Below, piece after piece: positions 49,720-58,321 of a stretch of DNA of 64,000 nucleotides. Every line of letters starts with the position of its first letter. Position 1 is the stretch's first letter. The notes beneath the pieces are model-generated. The model did not search any database, was not told the DNA's origin, and saw only the letters and a list, made by a program, of their open reading frames with translations. Location: assembly GCA_029884425.1 (NCBI GenBank), contig JAOUHV010000003.1, positions 37,402 to 101,401 of the forward strand, given 5' to 3'. Source of the DNA: Gammaproteobacteria bacterium (GTDB lineage Bacteria; Pseudomonadota; Gammaproteobacteria; S012-40). The translations under genes were made by a program, and so were the position numbers.

Positions 49720-50529
49720 TTACCCAAAAATCTGATCGATGGCGTGATCCAGAGTAGACACGATATCTTGATCATCCGTAATCGGACGAACCAGCGCCAT
49801 GCGACAAGCGTCAACCGCAGCTACGCCATCGTTGATCAAGCTTGCTGCGTAAACCAGCAAACGGGTAGAAATGCCTTCGTCCAAACCGTGACCTTTTAGG
49901 TTACGTGCGATGATGCCAATCTCAACCAGTTTGGCGGCCATGTCCACGCCCAGACCGGTTTCTTTGGCCAGAATTTGTGTTTCGATTTCTTTGGGAGCGT
50001 AATCGAAATTCATGCCCACAAAACGCTGTTTGGTGGACTGTTTCAAATCTTTCATCAGGCTTTGGTAGCCTGGATTGTAGGAAATCACCAATTGAAAATC
50101 AGGATGCGCTTCAACCAGCTCACCTTTTTTATCCAAGGGCAGCGTGCGACGATGATCAGTCAGCGGGTGAATAACAACGGTAGTATCCTGGCGCGCTTCA
50201 ACCACTTCATCCAAATAGCAAATCGCGCCCATGCGCGCTGCAATCGTCAATGGACCATCCAACCAACGCGTACCGTTGGCGTCCAACAAATAGCGGCCCA
50301 CCAAATCGGAAGCCGTCATGTCTTCATTACAGGCAACCGTGATCAGTGGCTTGCCCAGTTTCCAGGCCATGTATTCAACAAAACGGGATTTACCGCAGCC
50401 AGTTGGACCTTTGACCATCACAGGCAAACGTTTGCGATATGCGGCTTCGTACAATTCAACTTCATTGGACTGAGCTTGATAAAACGGCTCTTGCTTGATT
50501 TTGTACTGTTCAATATTGATCTGGCTCAT
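49720..50529 (-). CDS. cbbQ: RuBisCO activase ATPase CbbQ
   Basis: AAA+ ATPase of the MoxR group, 269 residues. Walker A is GPTGCGKS (41-48) and Walker B is ICYLDEVVEA; the sensor region is VISYNPGYQ. With CbbO it removes tight-binding sugar phosphates from RuBisCO. It lies 105 bp after cbbM, separated by a stem-loop, and 6 bp before cbbO. Confidence 0.95.
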   Translation of the reverse strand: MSQINIEQYKIKQEPFYQAQSNEVELYEAAYRKRLPVMVKGPTGCGKSRFVEYMAWKLGKPLITVACNEDMTASDLVGRYLLDANGTRWLDGPLTIAARMGAICYLDEVVEARQDTTVVIHPLTDHRRTLPLDKKGELVEAHPDFQLVISYNPGYQSLMKDLKQSTKQRFVGMNFDYAPKEIETQILAKETGLGVDMAAKLVEIGIIARNLKGHGLDEGISTRLLVYAASLINDGVAAVDACRMALVRPITDDQDIVSTLDHAIDQIFG

Positions 50530-50573
50530 GAAAAAACTCCTGAGGGTATTCTTGCTTTGTTGCAGCAGGCTAA

Positions 50574-50608
50574 TGGCAAAAAGCCCCTGCCATGAGGCAG
50601 AGGCTTTT
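50574..50608 (-). terminator. Stem-loop with U-tract between cbbM and cbbQ (attenuator)
   Basis: On the minus strand, a 13-bp stem (AAAAGCCTCTGCC with GGCAGGGGCTTTT, one G-U pair) around a 4-nt loop is followed by T. It lies 27 bp after the cbbM stop. Partial termination would give much more cbbM than cbbQO mRNA. Confidence 0.75.
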
Positions 50609-50634
50609 CGTTTGGTTTGATAAACCGGTCGTGC

Positions 50635-52014
50635 TTACTTGTGCACGCCCAGCTTTTCGCGCCAGCCAGGATAGATCTTGTCGGCGTCTTTCGGGAACGA
50701 TTCGAAGGCACGAGCGAACTCTTTGTGCTCCTTCGCGTACTGGATTGGGTCTGCACCAGACTTCCAGCACTCGTAAGCTTGACGCAGAGAAGTTGCACCA
50801 GCTGCTGGAGAATCGATGTGACCGTAAGAACCACCACCAGAAGTATTGATTACGTTACCGTGACCCAGGTTCTCGAAGAAGCCTGGCAGACGCAGTGCGT
50901 TCATACCGCCAGAGATGATCGGAGTCGTTGGCTTCATGCCGTACCACTTCTGGTAGAAGTGTGGACCTTGGCACTCGTCACGCTCGATCATGTAAGCGAT
51001 GTGTTTGTCGTCAGCTTCGCCTTCCATCTTGCCGAAGCCCATGGTGCCCACGTGGATACCAGAAGCACCTTGCAGACGTGACATCTTGGCCAGAACGAAT
51101 GCAGTGTAACCACGCTTAGCAGAAGGAGAAGTTACTGCACCGTGACCTGCGCGGTGGTAGTGCAGGTACTGGTCAGCAAAGTAACGACGCGCAGTGGTAA
51201 CCATACCAGGACCACCAACGTAACCGTCAACCAGGAAAGCTACTTTGTCAGCGTCTGGGCCGAAAGTTTCCAGGATGTATTCGCCACGAGCGATCATTTC
51301 GTTGTGATCGTCAGCAGTGATGTTGGCAGAGAACAATTTAGCCTGGCCAGTTTCATCCTGAGCGCGACGCATTGCGTCAACAACCAAAGGAATAACTTTC
51401 TTCATTGGGCAGAAAACTTGGTTGCCCTGTGGCTCGTCGTTCTTGATGAAGTCGCCGCCCAACCAGAACTGGTAAGCTGCTTTAGCAAACGGCTCAGGAC
51501 GCAGACCCAATTTAGGCTTGATGATGGTACCAGCGATGTAACCACCGTCAACCACTGGGCGACCCAGGATGCGCCACATGTCGCTGATGTCTTTTTGAGG
51601 ACCGTCGAACAACTGCAACATGCGTTGTGGCATGTAGAAGTCTTCCATCTTCAGGCTGGCGCAATCGCCCATACCTTGGTTGTTACCAATGGCCAGAGTC
51701 AGGAAAGAAACGATCATGGTACGGCCGTCGATTACGTTACGGTCGAACAGATCCATTGGGTAAGCGATTTTAACCAAGCCAGTGCTTTCGTCAGCGTGGT
51801 AAACAATCGCGTCTACGCCTTTGGTGAAATCGTCAGTAGTACAAACTTCAACGTTAGTACCGGTAGAAGATTCTGCAGCAACGTGAGCTGCAACTTCCAG
51901 GAAGCCGTAACCGGCAGCTGGAACCATGCGGTAGGCAACCAATACGTGTTTGCCACCAGCAATCAGGTCATCTTCTTTCAAACTTAAATCTGCGTAACGT
52001 CCGGATTGATCCAT
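50635..52014 (-). CDS. cbbM: Ribulose-bisphosphate carboxylase, form II
   Basis: CO2-fixing enzyme of the Calvin cycle. It has 459 residues from ATG 52014, close to other form II enzymes. The catalytic Lys166 ([12 protein letters not shown]) and carbamylated Lys191 with its metal ligands Asp193 and Glu194 ([10 protein letters not shown]) match the numbering of Rhodospirillum rubrum. Loop 6 is GTMGFGKME, and [17 protein letters not shown] lies near the end. An in-frame start at 52059 would add 15 unrelated residues. No small subunit is present, as expected. Codon use is strongly biased toward preferred codons, consistent with high expression. Confidence 0.98.
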   Translation of the reverse strand: MDQSGRYADLSLKEDDLIAGGKHVLVAYRMVPAAGYGFLEVAAHVAAESSTGTNVEVCTTDDFTKGVDAIVYHADESTGLVKIAYPMDLFDRNVIDGRTMIVSFLTLAIGNNQGMGDCASLKMEDFYMPQRMLQLFDGPQKDISDMWRILGRPVVDGGYIAGTIIKPKLGLRPEPFAKAAYQFWLGGDFIKNDEPQGNQVFCPMKKVIPLVVDAMRRAQDETGQAKLFSANITADDHNEMIARGEYILETFGPDADKVAFLVDGYVGGPGMVTTARRYFADQYLHYHRAGHGAVTSPSAKRGYTAFVLAKMSRLQGASGIHVGTMGFGKMEGEADDKHIAYMIERDECQGPHFYQKWYGMKPTTPIISGGMNALRLPGFFENLGHGNVINTSGGGSYGHIDSPAAGATSLRQAYECWKSGADPIQYAKEHKEFARAFESFPKDADKIYPGWREKLGVHK

Positions 52015-52108
52015 TGTAAATGGTCCTCTATCTGATTTTAAAAAAAACACATGCTCCACCTATAACTAGGGGGCATAAACACTATATTATTATTTTTATC
52101 TATACACC

Positions 52109-52174
52109 TTGGTTGTCTGCATAGACACCAACCTATGTGCGGCGCATTCTACTCCCTACGTTTTGTAATGGCAA
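52109..52174 (-). promoter_or_regulatory. cbbM promoter and leader stem-loop
   Basis: On the minus strand, TTGCCA at 52174-52169 and TAGAAT at 52151-52146 are separated by 17 bp, a good sigma-70 promoter starting near 52139. The leader is about 125 nt. A bulged stem-loop (TTGGTGTCT with AGACAACCAA) lies at 52131-52109, at the very 5' end of the mRNA. Upstream, 52175-52260 is AT-rich with short inverted TTAATATTAA elements, possibly CbbR sites; no cbbR gene is adjacent. Confidence 0.6.
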
Positions 52175-52470
52175 TATAAGTTAATATTAATATTTGATAT
52201 GCGATAGATATACAAAAGTAAATGCATTGAAAAGCAAATAACTAACATTATTGCTTACACTGCCCATTAACCCCTTATTCCTCAAGGCATTATCCCCAAG
52301 GATGGCTAACGCACCAGATACAACGACAGGCCGCAAGGTAACGTCCATGGTGATCAAAATTTAACCTGCTTTTTCCGCCGAATGCTTCGCAAAACGAAGG
52401 ATTCAATTTGTCCGCAGGCTTGTGTACATTGCTAACAAGGCTCATTAACCATAAGGTGCAACACTTAAAT
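52175..52470. other. Intergenic region between cbbM and the pyrophosphohydrolase gene
   Basis: About 300 bp of AT-rich sequence on the cbbM side and mixed sequence near 52280-52470. Beyond possible regulator sites for cbbM, I see no gene or RNA. Confidence 0.45.
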
Positions 52471-52827
52471 ATGTCTGCGGATAACTTAAGCAACATCAAA
52501 CAACGCCTGCGCGATTTCGCCAATGAGCGCGACTGGGATCAATACCACACCCCCAAAAACCTCTCCATGGCACTCAGTGTCGAAGCCGCCGAACTGATGG
52601 AACATTTTCAATGGCTGAGCGAAGCCGAAAGCCGGCAGTTATCCGCCGACAAACTCAAGGCGGTTTCTTATGAAATGGCCGACATTTTTGTTTATCTGAT
52701 TCGCATCGCCGACAAGCTCGACATTGATCTGCTGGCCACCGTGGATGAAAAGCTGGTCATCAATGCGCAGAAATATCCTGCTGAACGAGTGAAGGGCAGT
52801 CATAAAAAATATACCGAATACGAATAG
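52471..52827 (+). CDS. MazG-like nucleotide pyrophosphohydrolase
   Basis: A 118-residue all-alpha NTP pyrophosphatase of the MazG/RS21-C6 type, which cleaves dNTPs such as dCTP analogues to the monophosphate. The metal-binding acidic residues are in EAAELMEHFQWLSE and in EMADIFVYLIRIAD. The start at 52471 (MSADNLSNIKQRL) fits the family; the longer frame from 52408 is unlikely. A housecleaning role is inferred. Confidence 0.86.
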   Translation: MSADNLSNIKQRLRDFANERDWDQYHTPKNLSMALSVEAAELMEHFQWLSEAESRQLSADKLKAVSYEMADIFVYLIRIADKLDIDLLATVDEKLVINAQKYPAERVKGSHKKYTEYE

Positions 52828-52907
52828 TCACTAGGCACCACCGCGTTTGCATCCCTGCTGATGCGTGCCTAAAATGCCTGACCATACTCACTGCCGGCGA
52901 TGCCATC

Positions 52908-53357
52908 ATGAAAATTTTATTGGTTAGCGTGTTAATTTTGCTGCTGATCGCCGCAGCAGGATTGTTATTGCTGGCTCGAAAATCAGAAGCCGCCCCCACA
53001 CTTGGGCTCCAGAGCGATACTGGCCAACTGCTGCCTTGCAGATACAACACTCAATGCGTGAACAGCCAAAGCAGTGACGAATCTCACATTGAACCTTTTC
53101 ACGGTTTGTATTGGGATAGCTTGCCCAGCACCGTGGTTGCACTCGGCGGACAGATTGAGCATCAAACAGATCATTATATATGGGCAACGTTTCGCAGCCG
53201 GTGGCTGGGCTTTGTCGATGATGTGGAGTTTGTTTTCTTGCCAGAGCAGGGGATTATTGACGTGCGATCATCCTCGCGTGTAGGCCGCTCGGATTTTGGC
53301 GTTAACCGCCAACGGGTCGAAAGCATCCGAGCAGCAGTACATCAGTCAGAACTGTAA
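52908..53357 (+). CDS. DUF1499 domain-containing protein
   Basis: A 149-residue protein with an N-terminal membrane anchor or signal (MKILLVSVLILLLIAAAGLL). A DUF1499 domain follows, recognised by the Cys pair in LPCRYNTQCVNSQ and the C-terminal VEFVFLPEQGIIDVRSSSRVGRSD region. The function of the family is not known. It converges with a globin gene ending at 53359 with no spacer. Confidence 0.82.
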   Translation: MKILLVSVLILLLIAAAGLLLLARKSEAAPTLGLQSDTGQLLPCRYNTQCVNSQSSDESHIEPFHGLYWDSLPSTVVALGGQIEHQTDHYIWATFRSRWLGFVDDVEFVFLPEQGIIDVRSSSRVGRSDFGVNRQRVESIRAAVHQSEL

Positions 53358-53358
53358 C

Positions 53359-53787
53359 TCAGCGCGGCTTGGGGAAATTCAGAATCGGCTGACCGGGATA
53401 GGATGGCGTGCATTCCGCTTCGGATTTTTTGACCAATGCCCGGCGAAAACCGGCATCCATTTCCAGCCATTCAAAGCGTAAATCTTCACCGATACCACAT
53501 TCTTCAATGGCGTCCGACAACAACTGCGAGCGTGTGGCAAACAGCTCCTCGCTGATCACCATATGTTGGTGCGCAAATTTCGGCGCTTTTCCACCGTAAG
53601 CTTTGGGACCGCCCATCAATTGCCCCATAAAATCTGTCTGCTGATTTTCCAGTACCTGCTGGGGTTTATCGGTGAAATATTTTCCCAGCCATGGATGGGC
53701 ATACAGCTTGTCGTAAAAGCGTTTGTGCACCTTTTGCAACGTTGCCTTGCCACCTAACCGATCAAACAGCGTCTTGTCCATTGCCAT
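53359..53787 (-). CDS. Truncated hemoglobin (second globin)
   Basis: A 142-residue globin of the 2-on-2 fold. It has the B10 tyrosine (HKRFYDKLYAHPWL), a FMGQLMGGPKAYGG turn and the proximal His in FAHQHMVIS. It is longer at the C-terminus than the globin at 32816 and distinct from it in sequence. Three possible starts lie within nine bases (GTG, ATG, ATG at 53790, 53787, 53781) and none has a clear Shine-Dalgarno. No reductase gene is adjacent. Confidence 0.83.
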   Translation of the reverse strand: MAMDKTLFDRLGGKATLQKVHKRFYDKLYAHPWLGKYFTDKPQQVLENQQTDFMGQLMGGPKAYGGKAPKFAHQHMVISEELFATRSQLLSDAIEECGIGEDLRFEWLEMDAGFRRALVKKSEAECTPSYPGQPILNFPKPR

Positions 53788-53899
53788 CACTCGTCTTAAA
53801 TAGTCATATTGATGACATGGGTATCGGCAGCATCAGCCAATACTGAATCCATGGCGGAAATAGTGTAGATTGGCTAGATCCAGGCTCCGATTTCGGTTT

Positions 53900-54652
53900 A
53901 TGCGCAACAAAACCCTCGTTATTCAATCGCAACGGCAACCGTTACCACACGAATGGCTGGTTCCCTGTATGCAAACCGTTCGGTCATGGTGTGATCAGCA
54001 TAATTTTTCCTACCAATTTGTAGGTGATGAGTTGTTTGACGGGCTGGATGCGGATCTGTTGCAGAAAACCGCTCATCAGCGTGTCATCGCAACCGATCTG
54101 GCGCGCTTGCGTTTGCTGACCCATTTTTTGGACGCCGAATTTGACACGGTGGTGTGGCTGGATGCGGACTTTTGCATCTTTTCCCCGGCGAGTTTTGTAT
54201 TACCCGCCACCAGCTATGCGGTAGGCCGCGAAGTGTGGGTGCAACACAACGAGCGCGGCGTTTTGAAAGTGTACAAAAAGGTACACAATGCCTTTTTGAT
54301 GTTCCGCAAACACAATCCATTTTTGGCGTTTTATCTCGACACCGCAGAACGGATGCTACGCGATTGCCAAGGCCCAATGCCGCCACAATTCATCGGGCCA
54401 AAACTACTCACTGCGCTGCACAATGTGGCGCAATTGCCAGTGATGGAAACTGCCGGCATGCTCAGTCCGTTAGTGATCAACGATATTTTGACTGGTGGCG
54501 GTCCAGCATTGCAGCGGTTTTGTCAGCATTCACCGCAACCGATTACCGGAGCCAATTTATGCAGTTCCAGTTGCGTACGCGACGACGTCAGCGATGTGCA
54601 GATGTCCACACTGATTGCCAAATTACTTGCCAAACCCAATTTATTCGGCTAA
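53900..54652 (+). CDS. Putative glycosyltransferase (GT-A fold)
   Basis: A 250-residue cytosolic protein. The segment TVVWLDADFCIF has a DxD-type motif (Asp88-Ala-Asp90) typical of metal-binding GT-A glycosyltransferases. It is preceded by ATDLARLRLL, which resembles a region of GT8/GT32 and related families. Donor and acceptor are unknown. ATG 53900 gives a compact start; a TTG 30 bp upstream is possible. Its stop overlaps that of the convergent DUF2064 gene by 4 bp. Confidence 0.7.
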   Translation: MRNKTLVIQSQRQPLPHEWLVPCMQTVRSWCDQHNFSYQFVGDELFDGLDADLLQKTAHQRVIATDLARLRLLTHFLDAEFDTVVWLDADFCIFSPASFVLPATSYAVGREVWVQHNERGVLKVYKKVHNAFLMFRKHNPFLAFYLDTAERMLRDCQGPMPPQFIGPKLLTALHNVAQLPVMETAGMLSPLVINDILTGGGPALQRFCQHSPQPITGANLCSSSCVRDDVSDVQMSTLIAKLLAKPNLFG

Positions 54653-55287
54653 TCGCGCAGTGCGTGAATTTGCCAACTTTCTGGTATCCACTGCAAATCT
54701 TCTGGCTCATCAATGTCGTGTAGCGTTGGCCCCAAACGAACATTCCAACCCAGTTCGGCAAAACGATTCAAGGTTATCTTCGCAGTGGTTGAAACACTCC
54801 AGGGAACATCCGTAAAAATATGCGCGTCAAATCGATTCAATCCCAACAAGGTATAACCACCATCGGCGGCTGGATACAATGTCGCGTCCGCATCGTGTAA
54901 TAAATCTGCCGCTTGACACAACAGTGATGCATCGATTTCAGGAATGTCGGTGCCGATCAACAGCAGGGATTCTCCTTGGGCAATGACACGCTGTGCTGCC
55001 CGGGCCATGCGTACTCCCAAATCGCCATCGCCTTGTGCAGAAATAGTTACACCCGTTGGCAACTGAATGCTTTGCCATGCATGATCATCAATGCTTGGCG
55101 TTGTGCATATTTCTACCGGGCCTACCTCTGCCGCCAATGCTTGCGTGATGCAGTGGCGCAACATCTGCTTTGCTAATTCCGCCGCACCGTCGGCCCCCAG
55201 CGAGGCAATCAACCGTGTTTTGGCAAAACCAGGCGAGGGCGCTTTGGCAAAAATAACCACGCGAACAGTTCGTTTTTCTGTTCTCAT
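54649..55287 (-). CDS. DUF2064/TIGR04282-type glycosyltransferase
   Basis: A 212-residue nucleotidyl/glycosyltransferase-like protein. The N-terminal VVIFAKAPSPGFAKTRL, the central LLLIGTDIPEID and the YPAADGGYTLLGL segment are the family signature. Relatives are linked with arsenosugar synthesis or act with other small glycosyltransferases. Its start overlaps the stop of the upstream flavoprotein gene by one base (TGATG), which shows translational coupling. An in-frame upstream start at 55359 lies within that gene. Confidence 0.82.
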   Translation of the reverse strand: MRTEKRTVRVVIFAKAPSPGFAKTRLIASLGADGAAELAKQMLRHCITQALAAEVGPVEICTTPSIDDHAWQSIQLPTGVTISAQGDGDLGVRMARAAQRVIAQGESLLLIGTDIPEIDASLLCQAADLLHDADATLYPAADGGYTLLGLNRFDAHIFTDVPWSVSTTAKITLNRFAELGWNVRLGPTLHDIDEPEDLQWIPESWQIHALRD

Positions 55288-56780
55288 CAACCACGTCGCC
55301 AAGTGTGATAGCGCTCCAGCCATGTAAAAATTTTCCGTGGCACTTGCTTGCGTTTCCACACGCCAGCAACCTGCTTATTCGCCTCAGAAAACGTTGGATA
55401 ACTGTGCACGGTCGAAAGAATTTTGTTCAATCCCAATCCATGCTTCATCGCTAGAGTAAACTCTGCCAGTAAATCTCCTGCATGTTCACCCACGATGGTA
55501 ACGCCCAGAATACGATCACTATTTGGGACGGTAAGCACTTTGACAAAGCCCTGGGTAAGACCGTCAATCATCGCTCGATCAAAATCGTCAAAATCAAATC
55601 GGGTCACTTCGTACGCAATGTTCTGCGATTTGGCTTCTTGTTCATTTAAACCAACGCGAGCAATCTCTGGATCGAGAAAAATGGAGCGGGGCAGTACGCG
55701 ATAATCAACTTTGAATTTTTTCCACTGACCAAACAAACTGTTGACCGCTGCGTGCCATGCTTGATGCGCTGCGACGTGGGTAAATTGATAGGGGCCGGCA
55801 ACATCGCCCGCCGCATAAATATTTGGATACAATATCTGTAGATATTCGTTGCTGTGTACCGTGCCAGTGGTATCTATGCCCAGCGCTTCCAGACCAAATC
55901 CGCTCAAACGTGGTTGTCGGCCAACGGCACACAACAACATATCCTGTTCGATCCGCTGTTCAATATTATTTCCGTGAACTGTCACAAACTGACGCTCACC
56001 CTCACGCACACAGTTTATCACTTCATGTGCCGTCAATACGGTTACGTCACTGTGCTGCAAAACTGATTTGGCGTGTGAAGAAACTTCACTATCTTCGGTG
56101 GACAATAAACGCTCCGCACGTTCGATCAAGGTTACTTTGATGCCTAACCGTGCAAAACTTTGCGCCAACTCGCAACCGACCGGACCGCCGCCCAGCACCG
56201 TCAAGCGAGCAGGGGGCTTGTCTGAGTCGGTCAACCGGTTCCACAGATTTTCGGTGGTAACGTAGTTGATATTTTCCAATCCCGGAATATCGGGCACCAC
56301 TGCACGTGCGCCGCTGGCGATAATGATGCTACGGCTGGTGAGTTGCCGTACCGCTCCATCGACTTGACGAATTTCAACCGTCCAGGGGTCTAGCAGACGG
56401 GCGTGCCCCATAACCACATCAACGCCCAACTTGGTATAGCGCTCCACGCTGTCATGTGGCTCAATCGCGCGAATAACCTCATGCACTCGTGACATCACCC
56501 GATCAAAATCGATTTCTGGCTCAGTTGTTTTTATGCCGTAATGCGGCGCATTGCGTACTTGCTGCGCCATCCGCGCACTTTTGATCAATGCCTTGCTGGG
56601 AACGCAACCGTAGTTCAAACAATCGCCACCCATTTTGTGCGCTTCAATCAGTGTGACTTTGGCTTTAAGCGTGGCAGCAATATAACTGCTGACCAAACCC
56701 GCAGCACCTGCACCAATCACAATCAAATTGCGATCAAACCGCTTGGGGCGCCGCCACTGGGCAACATGGGAAACAGGCAT
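55287..56780 (-). CDS. FAD-dependent disulfide reductase (mercuric reductase-like)
   Basis: A pyridine-nucleotide disulfide oxidoreductase of 497 residues. The FAD motif is NLIVIGAGAAGLVSSYIAA and the redox disulfide is GGDCLNYGCVPSKALI. The NAD(P) motif is LTVLGGGPVGCELAQSFARLG. The dimerisation domain ends with HSYPTFSEANKQ. There is no N-terminal heavy-metal domain and no C-terminal Cys pair, so mercuric reductase activity is not supported. The substrate is unknown. Start at 56780 is chosen over 56795; neither has a strong ribosome-binding site. Confidence 0.84.
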   Translation of the reverse strand: MPVSHVAQWRRPKRFDRNLIVIGAGAAGLVSSYIAATLKAKVTLIEAHKMGGDCLNYGCVPSKALIKSARMAQQVRNAPHYGIKTTEPEIDFDRVMSRVHEVIRAIEPHDSVERYTKLGVDVVMGHARLLDPWTVEIRQVDGAVRQLTSRSIIIASGARAVVPDIPGLENINYVTTENLWNRLTDSDKPPARLTVLGGGPVGCELAQSFARLGIKVTLIERAERLLSTEDSEVSSHAKSVLQHSDVTVLTAHEVINCVREGERQFVTVHGNNIEQRIEQDMLLCAVGRQPRLSGFGLEALGIDTTGTVHSNEYLQILYPNIYAAGDVAGPYQFTHVAAHQAWHAAVNSLFGQWKKFKVDYRVLPRSIFLDPEIARVGLNEQEAKSQNIAYEVTRFDFDDFDRAMIDGLTQGFVKVLTVPNSDRILGVTIVGEHAGDLLAEFTLAMKHGLGLNKILSTVHSYPTFSEANKQVAGVWKRKQVPRKIFTWLERYHTWRRG

Positions 56781-56875
56781 GGCAAATCCAGTCAAAAAGT
56801 GGGAAACACATGATAGCGTTTGCTCCAGCCAACCGGAAGAAATAACTAGAAAGCGGGGAGGGAAAAGCAGATTCA

Positions 56876-56903
56876 GACGCCAGCTTATGGAAAAGCTGGC
56901 GTC
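56876..56903 (-). terminator. Stem-loop after the small secreted protein gene
   Basis: Perfect 11-bp stem (GACGCCAGCTT with AAGCTGGCGTC) and 6-nt loop, 11 bp beyond the stop of the gene at 56915-57280. The T-tract is weak. Confidence 0.55.
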
Positions 56904-56914
56904 CTAATTTCATC

Positions 56915-57280
56915 TTATTCAATACTTCCGACAACACCTTTGGCTGCCATGCGATAACCAACGATGCAGTTAACCGGTCCTTGACCTGGCTTTGAGTAAA
57001 TCTGAACAAGAACAGACTTTGAGTCAATGGCATTGGTCAATCTCGTCACGTCTTCTGCGGTCAAAATCTTGGTGCCACAAGAAAGACCACCCCAACGATA
57101 TTCTTCGACCATTCCCTGGGCATCCACCATGATCATTCCATGTCGATTAAGATAGGTGTCCGAACTCTGGCCATTGGCCTCAACCAAAAGAACCTTGCCA
57201 AAATAACCCTTCGTATCTTCAGCAAACGCGCTAAACGAAATACCTGTTAATAACAAAAAGCCCAAAATTAGTTTTTTCAT
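56915..57280 (-). CDS. Small secreted protein of unknown function
   Basis: A 121-residue protein with a signal peptide (MKKLILGFLLLTGISFSAFA). The mature part contains two cysteines (GLSCGTKI and GPVNCIVGY) that could form a disulfide, and a GYFGKVLLVEANGQ strand. No family is recognised. ATG 57280 is preferred over 57286. It lies 26 bp downstream of the PEP-CTERM-type gene on the opposite side of a short gap, both on the minus strand and in the reverse order, so it follows an independent stop. Confidence 0.7.
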   Translation of the reverse strand: MKKLILGFLLLTGISFSAFAEDTKGYFGKVLLVEANGQSSDTYLNRHGMIMVDAQGMVEEYRWGGLSCGTKILTAEDVTRLTNAIDSKSVLVQIYSKPGQGPVNCIVGYRMAAKGVVGSIE

Positions 57281-57306
57281 TTTCACGATCCTCTATGTAT
57301 TGTTGA

Positions 57307-57999
57307 TCAAACACGCCGACGAGCTGCCACCATACCCAGCAGTCCCAATCCAATTAATGCAAATGCGCCCGGAGCAGGTACTCTGGCCGTTGGCGGTGTC
57401 CGCTCTGTAGTAACATCGCCGTCACGAACAGCCCAAACGAAAGCTTCAAACCCAGGAGCTACGGTTCCTTGAGTTCCATTACTAACTCCAAACATCATGT
57501 TTGGTTCGCCCAACCAGTAAAAATTATAATTTTGAATATTCTCGAAAATGACGCCGTCAGCGCCGATATTGACCAACCCATGACCGGGCTGCGGGCCATT
57601 CCCGTTCGTATCAAACCAAGCGAGATTCCCCAAGGTGTCGTACCAGAGATGAGCAAGTTCAGAAGTGCTCGTATCGACATTAAAGCCGCAATCGGTGCCG
57701 TTAAAAGAGGTATTGCAGCCGTCGTTGCCAATGTCAACGAAGGAGGCCAAACGCCAGTCATTGTATCCACCGTAGGAAAGGCTATTTACCCAGTTATTGG
57801 CATCTGCCCAAACCATTTTGCCATCGCTGTCATAACTGGAAGTTTTCGCGTAGTTGGCATCCTGTAACCAGGTAATATTTTGAACGGTGTCGTAAATCAT
57901 CCCGTTGCCGCGATCAATCAAGGCTGCGTTGGCTCCGCTGGAGAGGATCAAACCCAGACCAACCGCCGTTGCCATAAAACATATTGTGTCTTTCATCAT
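57307..57999 (-). CDS. PEP-CTERM-type exported protein with DUF1566-like domain
   Basis: A 230-residue secreted protein. The signal peptide ends near ANAA. The mature domain has YDTVQNITWLQDANYAKT and GGYNDWRLA, resembling DUF1566 (Lcl_C) domains. The C-terminal sorting region is VPAPGAFALIGLGLLGMVAARRRV, shown here in pieces: a VPAPG motif, a membrane helix and an Arg cluster. Exosortase-dependent processing is expected, but no exosortase gene is in the window. GGGAG lies before the tandem ATG codons 57999 and 57996. The frame extends upstream to 58152 without a signal. Confidence 0.82.
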   Translation of the reverse strand: MMKDTICFMATAVGLGLILSSGANAALIDRGNGMIYDTVQNITWLQDANYAKTSSYDSDGKMVWADANNWVNSLSYGGYNDWRLASFVDIGNDGCNTSFNGTDCGFNVDTSTSELAHLWYDTLGNLAWFDTNGNGPQPGHGLVNIGADGVIFENIQNYNFYWLGEPNMMFGVSNGTQGTVAPGFEAFVWAVRDGDVTTERTPPTARVPAPGAFALIGLGLLGMVAARRRV

Positions 58000-58069
58000 C
58001 GTTACTCCCTGAATAACTTCAATTCCCAGTCTGGTTAAATACTGACACACGGGGTCATAACCGGAAATC

Positions 58070-58088
58070 TGACATATGTCATATGACA
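58070..58088. promoter_or_regulatory. Overlapping 12-bp palindromes upstream of the PEP-CTERM gene
   Basis: TGACATATGTCATATGACA contains two overlapping perfect palindromes, TGACATATGTCA and TGTCATATGACA. It lies 71-89 bp upstream of the start at 57999 and is a plausible operator for a dimeric regulator. The regulator is unknown. Confidence 0.45.
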
Positions 58089-58321
58089 AAGTGCAGAGAG
58101 ACAGGAGGGATGCAATGAGTGCAAAACGCCAAATTGGCTTAGCTCTTTGCATTTAGGGACAGATTGGATAATTATCAATTTAACATAATATACATTATAC
58201 GCATAACGACCTGTATTGAACCCGATTGGAGCCACCCCCTGGATTGAACATTAATCCACCAATCCTGGCCAGGTTTATGCTCGATATGCGCAACAACAAC
58301 CTTCCGACGAGTTTCTAACCC
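58089..58321. other. Intergenic region before the PLP-enzyme gene
   Basis: About 230 bp that must contain promoters for both divergent genes. No clear motif beyond the operator-like palindromes and AT-rich sequence at 58160-58205. Confidence 0.4.

Noticed and set aside
51142..51987. 281-residue plus-strand frame opposite cbbM
   Set aside because: A product of strong codon bias in cbbM. There is no start context and no homology visible.
55287..56780. Mercuric reductase
   Set aside because: It lacks the C-terminal vicinal cysteines and N-terminal HMA domain, and no mer genes are nearby. Only the general disulfide-reductase fold is supported.
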